Below are positions 27,569 through 37,599 of a DNA stretch of 64,000 bases, in pieces. Location of the stretch: positions 101,806 through 165,805 of the forward strand of contig CABUIY010000001.1 in assembly GCA_902491765.1 (NCBI GenBank). Reading direction: 5' to 3'. The position numbers and the translations under genes are program-made. Under the pieces are notes generated by a model. It saw nothing but the letters and a program-made list of their open reading frames with translations, ran no database searches and had not been told where the DNA came from. The stretch's first letter is position 1. The number at the start of each line of letters is the position of its first letter. This DNA is from an uncultured Collinsella sp. (GTDB lineage: Bacteria; Actinomycetota; Coriobacteriia; Coriobacteriales; Coriobacteriaceae).

Positions 27569-27643
27569 TGGCTCCCCGGGTAGGACTCGAACCTACAACA
27601 GCGCGGTTAACAGCCGCGTGCTCTACCATTGAGCTACCGAGGA
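27569..27643 (-). tRNA. tRNA-Asn(GTT), second identical copy
   Basis: Identical 75-base tRNA with encoded CCA and anticodon GTT at 27611-27609. It lies 33 bases upstream of the other copy and shares its promoter and terminator, pointing to a recent tandem duplication or concerted evolution. Confidence 0.97.
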
Positions 27644-27674
27644 ATAGGTGCGTGCTCTCAAGCAACGAAATTTA

Positions 27675-27702
27675 TTATACGGACGAATCAGCTCAGGGCA
27701 AG
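27675..27702 (-). promoter_or_regulatory. promoter of the tRNA-Asn pair
   Basis: TTGCCC and a perfect TATAAT are 16 bases apart on the minus strand, about 32 bases before the first tRNA base. Confidence 0.8.
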
Positions 27703-27728
27703 AACTTTTTTAAGAAATTTTCCGACCT

Positions 27729-27782
27729 AGTCATTGGGGACGTTCTTAAACGACCAGTCATTCAAGAATGTCCCCAACGACT
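27729..27782. repeat. dispersed inverted repeat with AGTCATTGGGGACGT core
   Basis: AGTCATTGGGGACGTTCTT and its imperfect complement AAGAATGTCCCCAACGACT (17 of 19 matches) flank a 16-base spacer that itself holds another AGTCATT. The first 15 bases are identical to the palindrome at 7379-7393. It lies between the tRNA promoter and the rpoD terminator. Confidence 0.75.
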
Positions 27783-27786
27783 ACAT

Positions 27787-27824
27787 GAAAGCGCCCCCAA
27801 GCGGATGTGCTTGAGGGCGCTTCT
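27787..27824 (-). terminator. rpoD terminator
   Basis: AAGCGCCCTCAAGC and GCTTGGGGGCGCTT on the minus strand form a hairpin just past the rpoD stop; the trailing T run is short (TTTC). Confidence 0.75.
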
Positions 27825-27831
27825 TGCTTGA

Positions 27832-29181
<1,350 letters not shown>

Positions 29182-29291
29182 AGATTCTCCCTTCATAGTC
29201 CACAGGACTCAATACTTTAGCACACACATTGACGTCTATACCCAAAAAGAGGACTGGATATAGGCGAGAATACGCTGGTTGACCACAACAT

Positions 29292-31391
29292 CTAGGCCTG
29301 TTCGGTTCCTGCGGTCTCCAAACCAATCAAACGGAACGGGTCCGCCACGCCGCCGATCGACTTTTGCAGCTCACGTTGACGCTGCGAGTCCTGCGCGGCC
29401 TGCACGGTCAGTGCACGACGGGCCTCATCATCGAGCGAACGGTCCTGGCGCAGCTTGGCCTGTGCGGCGCGCATGCGACGCTTGATGGTGTAGAGCTCGA
29501 GCGTATCGAGCATAAACACGATGTTCGTCTCGGTGGGGTGCTTGCTCGTCGCCGAGATGCGCCCGGCACTCACAAGCGTTGCCGCATCGGGACACACTGA
29601 GCGCGCCGCATCCATGCAGACTGCAGGATCGGTTCCCGGCGGCGTTGCCAGAACAGCCCATGCGATGGACTCGTGACGTGGGTCAACCCACTCGATGGAG
29701 CAGATGCGGTCGGCATACGTGCGGAACAGGTCGGGGTAGCTCGTGAGCATGGTCAGCAGCTCGCGCTCCCCTGCCAAGGACTTGCGCTCTAGATCGGTAA
29801 GAACCATAGGGGCCGAGGCGTCTGTCGGGGCACCGGCGGGCGCGGCGCCCATACCATCAGGCACATCGATCGGCGGAAGATCGTCGACGACCTCCACGGG
29901 CGCGGCACCGTAGGCATCGAGCGGGACGTAGTCGTACGGCTCTTCTTCGACCGGCGCGGACACCGGCGGCGTAGCGCCCGATGCCCAAGCACCGCGACCG
30001 GCATCGCAAGAACCCGACGTCCGACCGCCCGCGCTACCGGACCGCTCAGCCTGTGCCCGCTGGCGCTCATAGTTCTGCTCACGACGTCGTTCCGCATCCT
30101 CGCGCTTGGCGACATCGCGAAACACACGGCCCGAGCTCGCACGCACGGTCTCCAGATCCAAACCCAACAGGTCGGCAATCTGGATAAAGTACGTGTCGAT
30201 CATATAGCTGTTGCGCAACGGATAGATAAGCGTCAGCGCATCCTCCAGCGCCTTGGCGCGACCGCCCGGCGTGGTGATGTCGCTCGACTCCTGCAGCGAA
30301 CGGTAAACAAAGTCCATAAGCGGCTCGGCAGCGTCGATGCGCGTCTGCAGTGCCTCGCCACCATGCGCCGTGATGAACTCCATGGGATCGTTACCGTCGG
30401 GCAGCACCACGCAACGCAGATCCATAGAATCCTGCTCGATAAACTGAATCGCACGGCGAGCGGCCTTTTGGCCGGCGGCGTCACCATCGAACATGTACAC
30501 GATGCGCTTGGCAAAGCGGGTGAGCGTCTTGACGTGATGCTCCGTGAGGGCGGTGCCCAGCGTGGCGACAACGTTTTTAATCCCCGCCTCCCAGCAGGCG
30601 ATGCAATCGGTATAACCCTCCACCACGATGGCGGTATCCTGCGCGACGATAAACTCCTTGGCCCAATTAAAACCGTAGAGGTTTCGCTTTTTATGGAACA
30701 CACTCGTCTCGGCGGTGTTGAGATACTTGGGTTGGCCGTCACCCATGATGCGACCGCCAAAGGCAATGTTGTGACCCTGCTCGTCAAAGATGGGGAACAT
30801 TACGCGGTCGTAGAAGCGGTCGGCAAGCTGCCCGCGCCCGCGGCTCACGGCAACGTTGGCGTCGATCATCTCCTGCGGGGTAAAACCCGCCTGGGACAGG
30901 TGCGACACCAGCGCGTTACGGCCCGGTGCAAAGCCCAGGCAGTAGCGGCGGCAGACGTCGCCGCCCATACCGCGGCTGGCAAAGTACTCGCGCGGACGGC
31001 TGTCCTTACCGCGCATAAGCATGGTGTGATAGAACTGGGCGGTTTCGGCACACAGGTCATAGATGCGGGCCCGCTTGGTGCCGCGCTCGCGATAGGCGCC
31101 GGTATCGTGCAGCTCAATACCGGCACGGTCGGCCAGGTAGCGAATCGACTCGGGAAAGCTCAGGTTCTCGCGCTTCATGATGTAGGTGAAGACGTCGCCG
31201 CCCTCGCCACAGCCAAAGCAGTGCCACACCTGCGTGGCGGGGATAATGTGGAAGGACGGCGTCTTTTCGCCATGGAAGGGGCAGCATCCCCAAAACTCAT
31301 GGCCGCGGGGCTTGAGCTCAACCGTTTCCTGCACGATGGCAACCAGATCGGACGCAGCGCGCACCTGGTCTTTCTCCTCATCGCTAATCAC
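29292..31391 (-). CDS. dnaG: DNA primase
   Basis: Synthesises RNA primers at the replication fork. The 699 residues begin with the CHC2 zinc domain (CCPFHGEKTPSFH, then WHCFGCGEGGDVF) and contain the DnaG core and TOPRIM region (VVEGYTDCIACWEAGI, VYMFDGDAAGQKAA). A variable linker precedes the C-terminal helicase-binding domain, which ends near GVADPFRLIGLE. The start is a GTG overlapping the end of ribF by eight bases. It is the classic dnaG-rpoD pair without rpsU. Confidence 0.97.
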   Translation of the reverse strand: MISDEEKDQVRAASDLVAIVQETVELKPRGHEFWGCCPFHGEKTPSFHIIPATQVWHCFGCGEGGDVFTYIMKRENLSFPESIRYLADRAGIELHDTGAYRERGTKRARIYDLCAETAQFYHTMLMRGKDSRPREYFASRGMGGDVCRRYCLGFAPGRNALVSHLSQAGFTPQEMIDANVAVSRGRGQLADRFYDRVMFPIFDEQGHNIAFGGRIMGDGQPKYLNTAETSVFHKKRNLYGFNWAKEFIVAQDTAIVVEGYTDCIACWEAGIKNVVATLGTALTEHHVKTLTRFAKRIVYMFDGDAAGQKAARRAIQFIEQDSMDLRCVVLPDGNDPMEFITAHGGEALQTRIDAAEPLMDFVYRSLQESSDITTPGGRAKALEDALTLIYPLRNSYMIDTYFIQIADLLGLDLETVRASSGRVFRDVAKREDAERRREQNYERQRAQAERSGSAGGRTSGSCDAGRGAWASGATPPVSAPVEEEPYDYVPLDAYGAAPVEVVDDLPPIDVPDGMGAAPAGAPTDASAPMVLTDLERKSLAGERELLTMLTSYPDLFRTYADRICSIEWVDPRHESIAWAVLATPPGTDPAVCMDAARSVCPDAATLVSAGRISATSKHPTETNIVFMLDTLELYTIKRRMRAAQAKLRQDRSLDDEARRALTVQAAQDSQRQRELQKSIGGVADPFRLIGLETAGTEQA

Positions 31392-32391
31392 AGATGCTCA
31401 CCCCCTGCTCACCCAAATGATGACGGATATCGTCAATATTACCCTCGACGGTCGCGATAAGCTCGTCCAGCGAATCGAACACGCGCGACGGGCGCAGCCA
31501 ACGCGTAAACGCCAGCGACACCGAGGCGCCGTACAGATCGCCCGCATACCCGATCAGGTTGGCCTCGAGATGCGCCGAGGCGGCATCGTTGGCATACGTC
31601 GGCGGCAGGCCCACGTTGACGGCGGCAGGCCACACGGTATCTTCGACCAGCACCAGGCCCTCGTAGACGCCATCGGCAGGCACCTGAATACACTCGGGCA
31701 CCTGAATGTTTGCCGTGGGAAAACCCATGTCGGAACCCTGGTGACGACCGCCGGCAACAATACCGCGCAGCATGTACGGACGACCGAGCAGCTCGGCGGC
31801 AAGCTCAACATGACCCCGGCGGAGCTCCTGGCGAATTCGGGTAGCGCAGATCGTCTGCCCATCGGCGCACAGCAGCTCGTGACCAAAGACGTCTACACCG
31901 CGCTCGGCTCCCCATGCTTGCATCTCGGCAACGCCCGAGGCGCCGCCACGACCCAGCCTAAAGTCACTGCCAACGCGAATCGAGCGAATGTCGACCAGAC
32001 GCGATACCAGCGAGAGAAAAGCAACATGGTCAAGCGCCGCAACCTCAAGCGTAAAGGGAACGGCCACCACTGCATCGACCCCGGTCTGAGCCAAGGCATG
32101 TAGACGGTCGGCCGTTGTCATCAATTTTTGAGCGGGCGAAGGGCTTACCACGACGTCCGGGTCCGGATCGAAGGTAACCACGACCGCCTTACAGCCATGG
32201 GCACGGGCATCACGGACAAGCGCTTCGATGAGTTCCTGGTGTCCACGGTGAACGCCATCGAACACGCCGATGGCAATCGATGCGGCACCCAAGTGCTCGC
32301 ACTCATCAAACGTATCGGCAGTAACGATGCGAGCCTCGTCCGACTCGCCCGCGAAAAAGACACGTGCGAGCTCGCGAGCGGACAACATCAT
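31384..32391 (-). CDS. ribF: bifunctional riboflavin kinase / FAD synthetase
   Basis: Makes FMN and then FAD. The 335 residues have the N-terminal FAD synthetase nucleotidyltransferase domain (AIGVFDGVHRGHQELI) and the C-terminal flavokinase domain (GRPYMLRGIVAGGRHQGSDMGFPTANIQVP). The ATG overlaps the truB stop (ATGA), as usual for the truB-ribF pair. Confidence 0.96.
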   Translation of the reverse strand: MMLSARELARVFFAGESDEARIVTADTFDECEHLGAASIAIGVFDGVHRGHQELIEALVRDARAHGCKAVVVTFDPDPDVVVSPSPAQKLMTTADRLHALAQTGVDAVVAVPFTLEVAALDHVAFLSLVSRLVDIRSIRVGSDFRLGRGGASGVAEMQAWGAERGVDVFGHELLCADGQTICATRIRQELRRGHVELAAELLGRPYMLRGIVAGGRHQGSDMGFPTANIQVPECIQVPADGVYEGLVLVEDTVWPAAVNVGLPPTYANDAASAHLEANLIGYAGDLYGASVSLAFTRWLRPSRVFDSLDELIATVEGNIDDIRHHLGEQGVSICD

Positions 32392-33320
32392 CGAACACCG
32401 CCGATTGCTTGCGGAAACACGTGCTCCATAACAAAGCGGCCACTCTCAATGCGGGCGAGCGCCTTGAGTCCCCCATCGAGCACCAACGCAAACGGCGCCT
32501 TCGAGGCATCGAAATCGGCAAGCGCACGCTCAACGGGAATGCGTCGGCCGCAAAGCAGGTCGTCGGCAAGATTGCCCGGCAAGTCAACACGCGTGGCGCC
32601 CAGGGCCGCAATGGGATCCAGGGCAAAGCCAGCCGCAGACTCGGGAGAAAGCTCCTCGATCGCATGACAAGCGCCAATGGAAACAACACCGGAGGCCGTG
32701 CGGCGCAGCGCGGAAATGTGCGCGGCGCTGTCGCAGGCGCGGCCCAGGTCGCGAGCGAGCGCTCGGATATAGGTGCCCTTGCTCACCGAGAACGCCACGG
32801 TCCACACACACGTATCACCCTCGCCGCCCACGGCGATCAGGTCGGCGGCATAGACCTCGACGGGACGCGGAGGTAGATCCACCGCATTGCCCTCGCGAGC
32901 AGACTTGTAGGCGCGAACGCCATTGACCGAGATAGCCGAAAACGCCGGCGGCACCTGCATCTGCGGACCCAGCATGGCGACCAAGTGCTCACGGGCATAG
33001 GCAGGATCGCGGAGCTCGTTGGCAACAGCCACCGTGCGGACGGCCTCACCCTCCGCGTCATCGGTATTGGTCTCGGCGCCAAACGAAATGTCGGCGACAT
33101 AGCTTTTGGTATCGAGGGTAAGCATGCCCAGCAGACGGGTGGCCTGGCCCACGCCCACCACCATGACACCGGATGCCATGGGGTCAAGCGTACCGGCATG
33201 GCCAACGCGCCGCTCATGGAGGGCGCGTCGGCATTGCGAAACCACGTCATGGGACGTGCAGCCCACCGGCTTATCGACGGCGAGTAGCATATTCAATTGA
33301 GAAGGCGTTCGACGAGCCAT
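32388..33320 (-). CDS. truB: tRNA pseudouridine(55) synthase TruB
   Basis: Forms pseudouridine 55 in tRNA. The 310 residues carry the start LLAVDKPVGCTSHDVV, the catalytic GTLDPMASGVMVVGVG with the active-site Asp, and KSYVADISFGAETNTDDAEG. It lies in the infB-rbfA-nrnA-truB-ribF order. Confidence 0.97.
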   Translation of the reverse strand: MARRTPSQLNMLLAVDKPVGCTSHDVVSQCRRALHERRVGHAGTLDPMASGVMVVGVGQATRLLGMLTLDTKSYVADISFGAETNTDDAEGEAVRTVAVANELRDPAYAREHLVAMLGPQMQVPPAFSAISVNGVRAYKSAREGNAVDLPPRPVEVYAADLIAVGGEGDTCVWTVAFSVSKGTYIRALARDLGRACDSAAHISALRRTASGVVSIGACHAIEELSPESAAGFALDPIAALGATRVDLPGNLADDLLCGRRIPVERALADFDASKAPFALVLDGGLKALARIESGRFVMEHVFPQAIGGVR

Positions 33321-33335
33321 GTACCATCCAATTAG

Positions 33336-34379
33336 TTAGAGCTCGACGGTCACCGAAGCGGGATCCTCCCCCACCAGCTCGGCCAGCATGGGAAGTGCCA
33401 CGGCGAGCGTCTCGCGAATCGTTCCGTTGTTGGAAAAGCCGGCGGCGGCATGATGCCCGCCACCGCCAAAGTTGGCAGCAATCTCGGACACATCGAGGTC
33501 GCCCTTGGAGCGCAGGTTGCCACGCACCTTGGTATCGCCCTCAATGCCCTTTAAGAACATGCAGACCTCGACGCCCATCACCGAACGCACCACATCGACC
33601 AGGCCGTCGCACTCGTCCGAGGTGACGCCGCAGGCCTCAAGGTCGCTCTGGTAGGCATAGCTATACGCCACGCGCCCATGCGCGACCGTCTTAATGCGAC
33701 CCATGACAATGGACTTGAGGTGCAAAAACTCAACGCGCATGCTCTGATAAACCTCGAGCGCAACGCGCGCCGGGTCGGCACCGTGGGCAACCAGACGCGA
33801 GGCCGCATGGAATGCGGCGGCATCGGCGTTTTGGTACTGGAAACGACCGGTATCGGTAACCAAGCCACACAGCAGACAGGTCGCAACGCCATCACGTGCG
33901 ACAATGCCACAATTGTCCAAGAAGCGGTCGATGATCATAGCGCAGGCTGCAGCTTCGACGCACCTCAGACTGAGCTCGGCAAACTCCTCGCGCGCTGGAT
34001 GGTGATCGAAGCACACCACATGCGCCGATCGACGCAGCACCTCGGCGGAGTTGTTCAGGCGCTCGACGACCGGTACGTCCACCGAGATGAACAGGTCCGG
34101 ATTGCCGGTGTACGTAGATGCCGGCACCAGACGATCGGCACCCTCCATAAAGCGGTAGATGCGCGGAACTGGGTCATCGTCTGCCAGCAGCAGGGCAATG
34201 TCCTTGTTGGGGAAAAACTTCATGAGCGAAAGGCCCAGACCCAATACGGAGCCCAAGGCATCGCCATCGGGAGAAGTATGTCCCGAAATCGCAATGGAGG
34301 ACGCACCCTCGATGAGCTCGAGGATGCGTCGCTGAATATCTGCAGACTCGCACGAGGCGAGGTCGGCGGAATTAGTCAT
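33336..34379 (-). CDS. nrnA: DHH-family phosphoesterase, NrnA-like
   Basis: A 347-residue DHH/DHHA1 phosphoesterase, of the bifunctional nanoRNase / pAp phosphatase kind. Motifs are ISGHTSPDGDALGSVLGL, SVDVP, VVCFDHHPAREEF and the DHHA1 signature GGGGHHAAAGFS. It overlaps rbfA by eight bases. In Bacillus and many Actinobacteria the gene occupies the same place between rbfA and truB. Substrate preference (nanoRNA, pAp, or cyclic-dinucleotide products) cannot be decided here. Confidence 0.92.
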   Translation of the reverse strand: MTNSADLASCESADIQRRILELIEGASSIAISGHTSPDGDALGSVLGLGLSLMKFFPNKDIALLLADDDPVPRIYRFMEGADRLVPASTYTGNPDLFISVDVPVVERLNNSAEVLRRSAHVVCFDHHPAREEFAELSLRCVEAAACAMIIDRFLDNCGIVARDGVATCLLCGLVTDTGRFQYQNADAAAFHAASRLVAHGADPARVALEVYQSMRVEFLHLKSIVMGRIKTVAHGRVAYSYAYQSDLEACGVTSDECDGLVDVVRSVMGVEVCMFLKGIEGDTKVRGNLRSKGDLDVSEIAANFGGGGHHAAAGFSNNGTIRETLAVALPMLAELVGEDPASVTVEL

Positions 34380-34782
34380 CTAAAGCTGCCTCCTGGGCGG
34401 CATCCGCTATCGGATAGCCGTCCTCGTCCTTTTCGATCGCAAGCGTGGCGGGAACGTTTTCCAGCGCACGCGTGATGCGCTCGGCCTCATCGGTCGAGCG
34501 ATCGATGCGAAAATCGAGCTCGGGCGTAACACGCCAATCGAGCGAGCGAGCCAACAGGCTGCGAATACGGCCCTTAGCGCTTGCGAGCGCCTCCATGACC
34601 TCGTCGTAGCGGCTCGCATCGCACGACACGTACACGCGCGCGAACGAACGGTCCACCGCGACCTCGACCGCAGTCAAAGTAACCAGGTCGAGACGCGGAT
34701 CGGAAACCTCAAAGAGCAGGATATAACCGAGCTTCTCGCGAAGCTGCTCGCCCAGACGGCGGGTTGCCTGCGTTTGCTTCAT
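34372..34782 (-). CDS. rbfA: 30S ribosome-binding factor A
   Basis: A 136-residue single-KH maturation factor of the small ribosomal subunit. The family pattern is visible: RRLGEQLREKLGYILLFEVSDPRLDLVTLTAV and SRYDEVMEALASAKGRIRSLLAR. It starts 11 bases after the infB stop and is cotranscribed with it. Confidence 0.95.
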   Translation of the reverse strand: MKQTQATRRLGEQLREKLGYILLFEVSDPRLDLVTLTAVEVAVDRSFARVYVSCDASRYDEVMEALASAKGRIRSLLARSLDWRVTPELDFRIDRSTDEAERITRALENVPATLAIEKDEDGYPIADAAQEAALDD

Positions 34783-34793
34783 AGCGCTACCCC

Positions 34794-37508
34794 CTACTCG
34801 GTACGGGCAACCTGGTCGATGCGGTAACCCTCGATCTGGTCGCCGGGCTTGATGTCCTGGAAGTTCTCCAGGCCAATGCCGCCCTCGGAGCCGCTCTTGA
34901 GACTCTTGGCCTCGTCCTTGTAGTGACGCATCGAAGCGATCTTGCCGTTGAAGACCACGATGCCGTCGCGCACCAGGCGTACGGAATCGGTCGCGGCGAT
35001 TTCACCCTCTTCGACGCGGACACCGGCGGCGATGCCGACTTTGGGCACCTTGAAGGTGTCCAGGACGGTCGCGGTACCCGTGGCGACCTCGACCTCGGTG
35101 GGCTTGAGCATGCCGATACGGGCGGCGTCGAGCTCCTCGAGGCACTTGTAGATGACGTCGTAGCAACGGATCTCGACGCCCTCGCGCTCGGCGGCGGAGC
35201 GGGCCTTACCGTCGGGACGGACGCCAAAGCCGATGATGATGGCGTTAGAGGCGTCGGCCAGGACGACGTCGGTCTCGTTGATGGCGCCAACGGCGGAGTG
35301 GATCGTGTTGATGCGAACCTCGGACTGATCCATCTTGTCGAGCGAGTCCTGAAGGGCCTCGATAGAACCTTGGACGTCGGCCTTGATGATCAGGTTGAGT
35401 TCCTTGACCTCGGCGTCGGCGATGGTCTCGAAGAGGTTCTCGAGCGTGACGTGCTTGACGCGGCTCTGCTCCTCGATACGGGCCTTGAGCGAACGCTCGT
35501 CGGCAAGGGCGCGAGCCTCGCGCTCGTCCTCGAACACGCGGAACTCGTCACCGGCGTTGGGCACGGACTGCAGACCCAGAATCTCGACAGCGTCGGAGGG
35601 ACCGGCCTCGGTGACGGCGCGACCCTTGGGGTCGAGCATGGCGCGGACGCGACCGTAGGTAAGGCCAGCGACCAGCGTATCGCCCACGTGCAGGGTACCG
35701 CGGGTCACGAGCACGGTAGCGACCGAGCCGCGGCCCTTGTCGAGCTTGGCCTCGAGGACGTTGCCGGAGGCAAAGGTGTCCGGGTTGGCCTTGAGCTCGA
35801 GCACGTCTGCCTGGAGCAGCACGGTCTCCAGAAGGTCGTCGATACCGATCTTCTGCTTGGCCGAGATGTTGACGAACATGTTCTGTCCGCCCCACTCCTC
35901 GGGGATGACGCCGTACTCGGTGAGCTCCTGACGCACACGGTCGGGATTGGCGCCGGGCTTATCGATCTTGTTGACGGCAACGACGATGGGTACGCCGGCG
36001 GCCTTGGCGTGGTTGATCGACTCGACCGTCTGGGGCATGACGCCGTCGTCGGCAGCCACGATCAGAATGACGATGTCGGTCACCTTGGCGCCGCGGGCAC
36101 GCATAGCCGTAAAGGTGGCGTGACCGGGGGTATCGATGAAGGTGATCTTGCGGTCGTTGATCATGACCTGCGAAGCGCCGATGGCCTGAGTAATGCCGCC
36201 CGCCTCGCCGGCAGCGACGCCGGTGTGACGGATGGCGTCGAGCAGCGAAGTCTTGCCGTGGTCGACGTGGCCCATGACGGTGACGACCGGGGCACGCGGC
36301 TTAAGGTCGGCGGGATCGTCGTAGAACGAGAAGGTGTTCTCCTCCTCGGGGGTGATGATCTTGATCTGACGGCCCAGGTCGTCGGCAACGAGCTCGACGA
36401 GGTCGTCGGACATGGACTGCGTCATCGTGAGCGGCGTACCCAGCAGGAACAGGCGCTTGATGATGTCGTTGGCCGGAACGTCGAGCGCCTCGGCAAGCTC
36501 CTGGACGGTAACGCCCTGGGAGACCTTGATGGCGTCGAGGTCCTCGGGGTTCACGCCCTGGGCCAGCGCCTCCTCTATCTTGCGCTCCTCCTGAGCCTTG
36601 GCAGCCTCGCGCTCGCGCTTCTCCTTGCGCTTCTTGCGGCGACCGGTGGACTCGCGAGAGGCCTCCTCGACGGCGGCACGAGCCTCCTCGAGCACCTTCT
36701 CGCGGCTGTACTCCTCGGCCTCGCGAGCCATACGGCTGTAGTGGTCCTCTTCGTTGTTGTGACCGCCCTTACGCTTCTTGCCCTTACCCTGCTTATCGGG
36801 GTTGGGGAAGTCCATGCCGGCAGCGACGTTGTTGCTGGCGTTGGTGCGATGGCTGTGCGGACGGCTCTCGGAGGCGTTGCGCTCGGAGTTGTTGTCGGAA
36901 GCGTTACGATCGTTACGACGGCCACCGCAGCGGTCGTTGTTGCCGCCACGACGGTTACCGCGCTCTGCGGCGCGCTCGGCCTTGGCCTTGTCCTCGGCGT
37001 CCTTCTTCTCCTTGAGCACAGTCTCCTGTGCGGCGATCTGGTCGAGCAGCGAACGGAAGCGGGAACCGGAGTCGGAAGCGGGAACGGCGCGGCGCTGGGC
37101 CTCGCGGGCAGCCTCCTCCTTCTCGCGGGCAAGGCGCTCCTGCTCGGCCTTCTTCTTGGCCTCGGCCTCGGCGCGGGCAGCCTCCTCGGCAGCCTGGGCT
37201 GCGGCAAACTGGCGGCGCTCCTCCTCACGTGCCTTCTCGGCGGCGATGCGCTCGCGCTCGGCCTCGGCGGCGCGTGCGGCCTCCTCGGCGGCAGCCGCCT
37301 GCTCCTCGGCCTGCTTGGCGGCCTCGACTTCCTGGGCGCGGGCCTCGATCACCGAGGCGAGCTGCTTGCGGACCATGGCGACATAAGCGTCCTCCAAGGT
37401 GGAGGAAGCGGACTTAGCGGGAATCTTCATTTCGGCGAGATGACCCATCAGTTCCTTGGAGGTCATGCCGAACTCTTTGGCCAGGGTGGACACACGGACT
37501 TTTGCCAT
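34794..37508 (-). CDS. infB: translation initiation factor IF-2
   Basis: The initiator-tRNA-binding GTPase. The 904 residues have an N-terminal IF2-N helix bundle (VSTLAKEFGMTSKELMGHLAEM) and a long Ala/Glu/Lys-rich coiled coil (~60-170). A basic Arg/Gly/Asn linker rich in RGG-like repeats (~175-235) and a second IF2-N domain follow. The G domain has GHVDHGKTSLLDAIRHT, DTPGHATF and NKIDKPGANPD, ahead of the C-terminal domains. A GC-rich hairpin (about 37568-37595) without a T run lies between nusA and infB and might limit or process the transcript. Confidence 0.97.
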   Translation of the reverse strand: MAKVRVSTLAKEFGMTSKELMGHLAEMKIPAKSASSTLEDAYVAMVRKQLASVIEARAQEVEAAKQAEEQAAAAEEAARAAEAERERIAAEKAREEERRQFAAAQAAEEAARAEAEAKKKAEQERLAREKEEAAREAQRRAVPASDSGSRFRSLLDQIAAQETVLKEKKDAEDKAKAERAAERGNRRGGNNDRCGGRRNDRNASDNNSERNASESRPHSHRTNASNNVAAGMDFPNPDKQGKGKKRKGGHNNEEDHYSRMAREAEEYSREKVLEEARAAVEEASRESTGRRKKRKEKREREAAKAQEERKIEEALAQGVNPEDLDAIKVSQGVTVQELAEALDVPANDIIKRLFLLGTPLTMTQSMSDDLVELVADDLGRQIKIITPEEENTFSFYDDPADLKPRAPVVTVMGHVDHGKTSLLDAIRHTGVAAGEAGGITQAIGASQVMINDRKITFIDTPGHATFTAMRARGAKVTDIVILIVAADDGVMPQTVESINHAKAAGVPIVVAVNKIDKPGANPDRVRQELTEYGVIPEEWGGQNMFVNISAKQKIGIDDLLETVLLQADVLELKANPDTFASGNVLEAKLDKGRGSVATVLVTRGTLHVGDTLVAGLTYGRVRAMLDPKGRAVTEAGPSDAVEILGLQSVPNAGDEFRVFEDEREARALADERSLKARIEEQSRVKHVTLENLFETIADAEVKELNLIIKADVQGSIEALQDSLDKMDQSEVRINTIHSAVGAINETDVVLADASNAIIIGFGVRPDGKARSAAEREGVEIRCYDVIYKCLEELDAARIGMLKPTEVEVATGTATVLDTFKVPKVGIAAGVRVEEGEIAATDSVRLVRDGIVVFNGKIASMRHYKDEAKSLKSGSEGGIGLENFQDIKPGDQIEGYRIDQVARTE

Positions 37509-37599
37509 ATGACTTCACCTACCCTTTCTGGCACCTTGGGTGCCTAGAGACTGAACGAGCGTGGGAGACGCGCCGGGACCCGCCCGGCGCGTCCGCGCG

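Noticed and set aside
27461..27643. Possible CRISPR-like direct repeat
   Set aside because: The repeated unit is two identical tRNA-Asn genes. No CRISPR array (regular repeats with unique spacers) was seen anywhere in the window.
34923..37547. 874-codon plus-strand open frame opposite infB
   Set aside because: Pure antisense shadow of IF-2; composition mirrors its Ala/Glu-rich codons.
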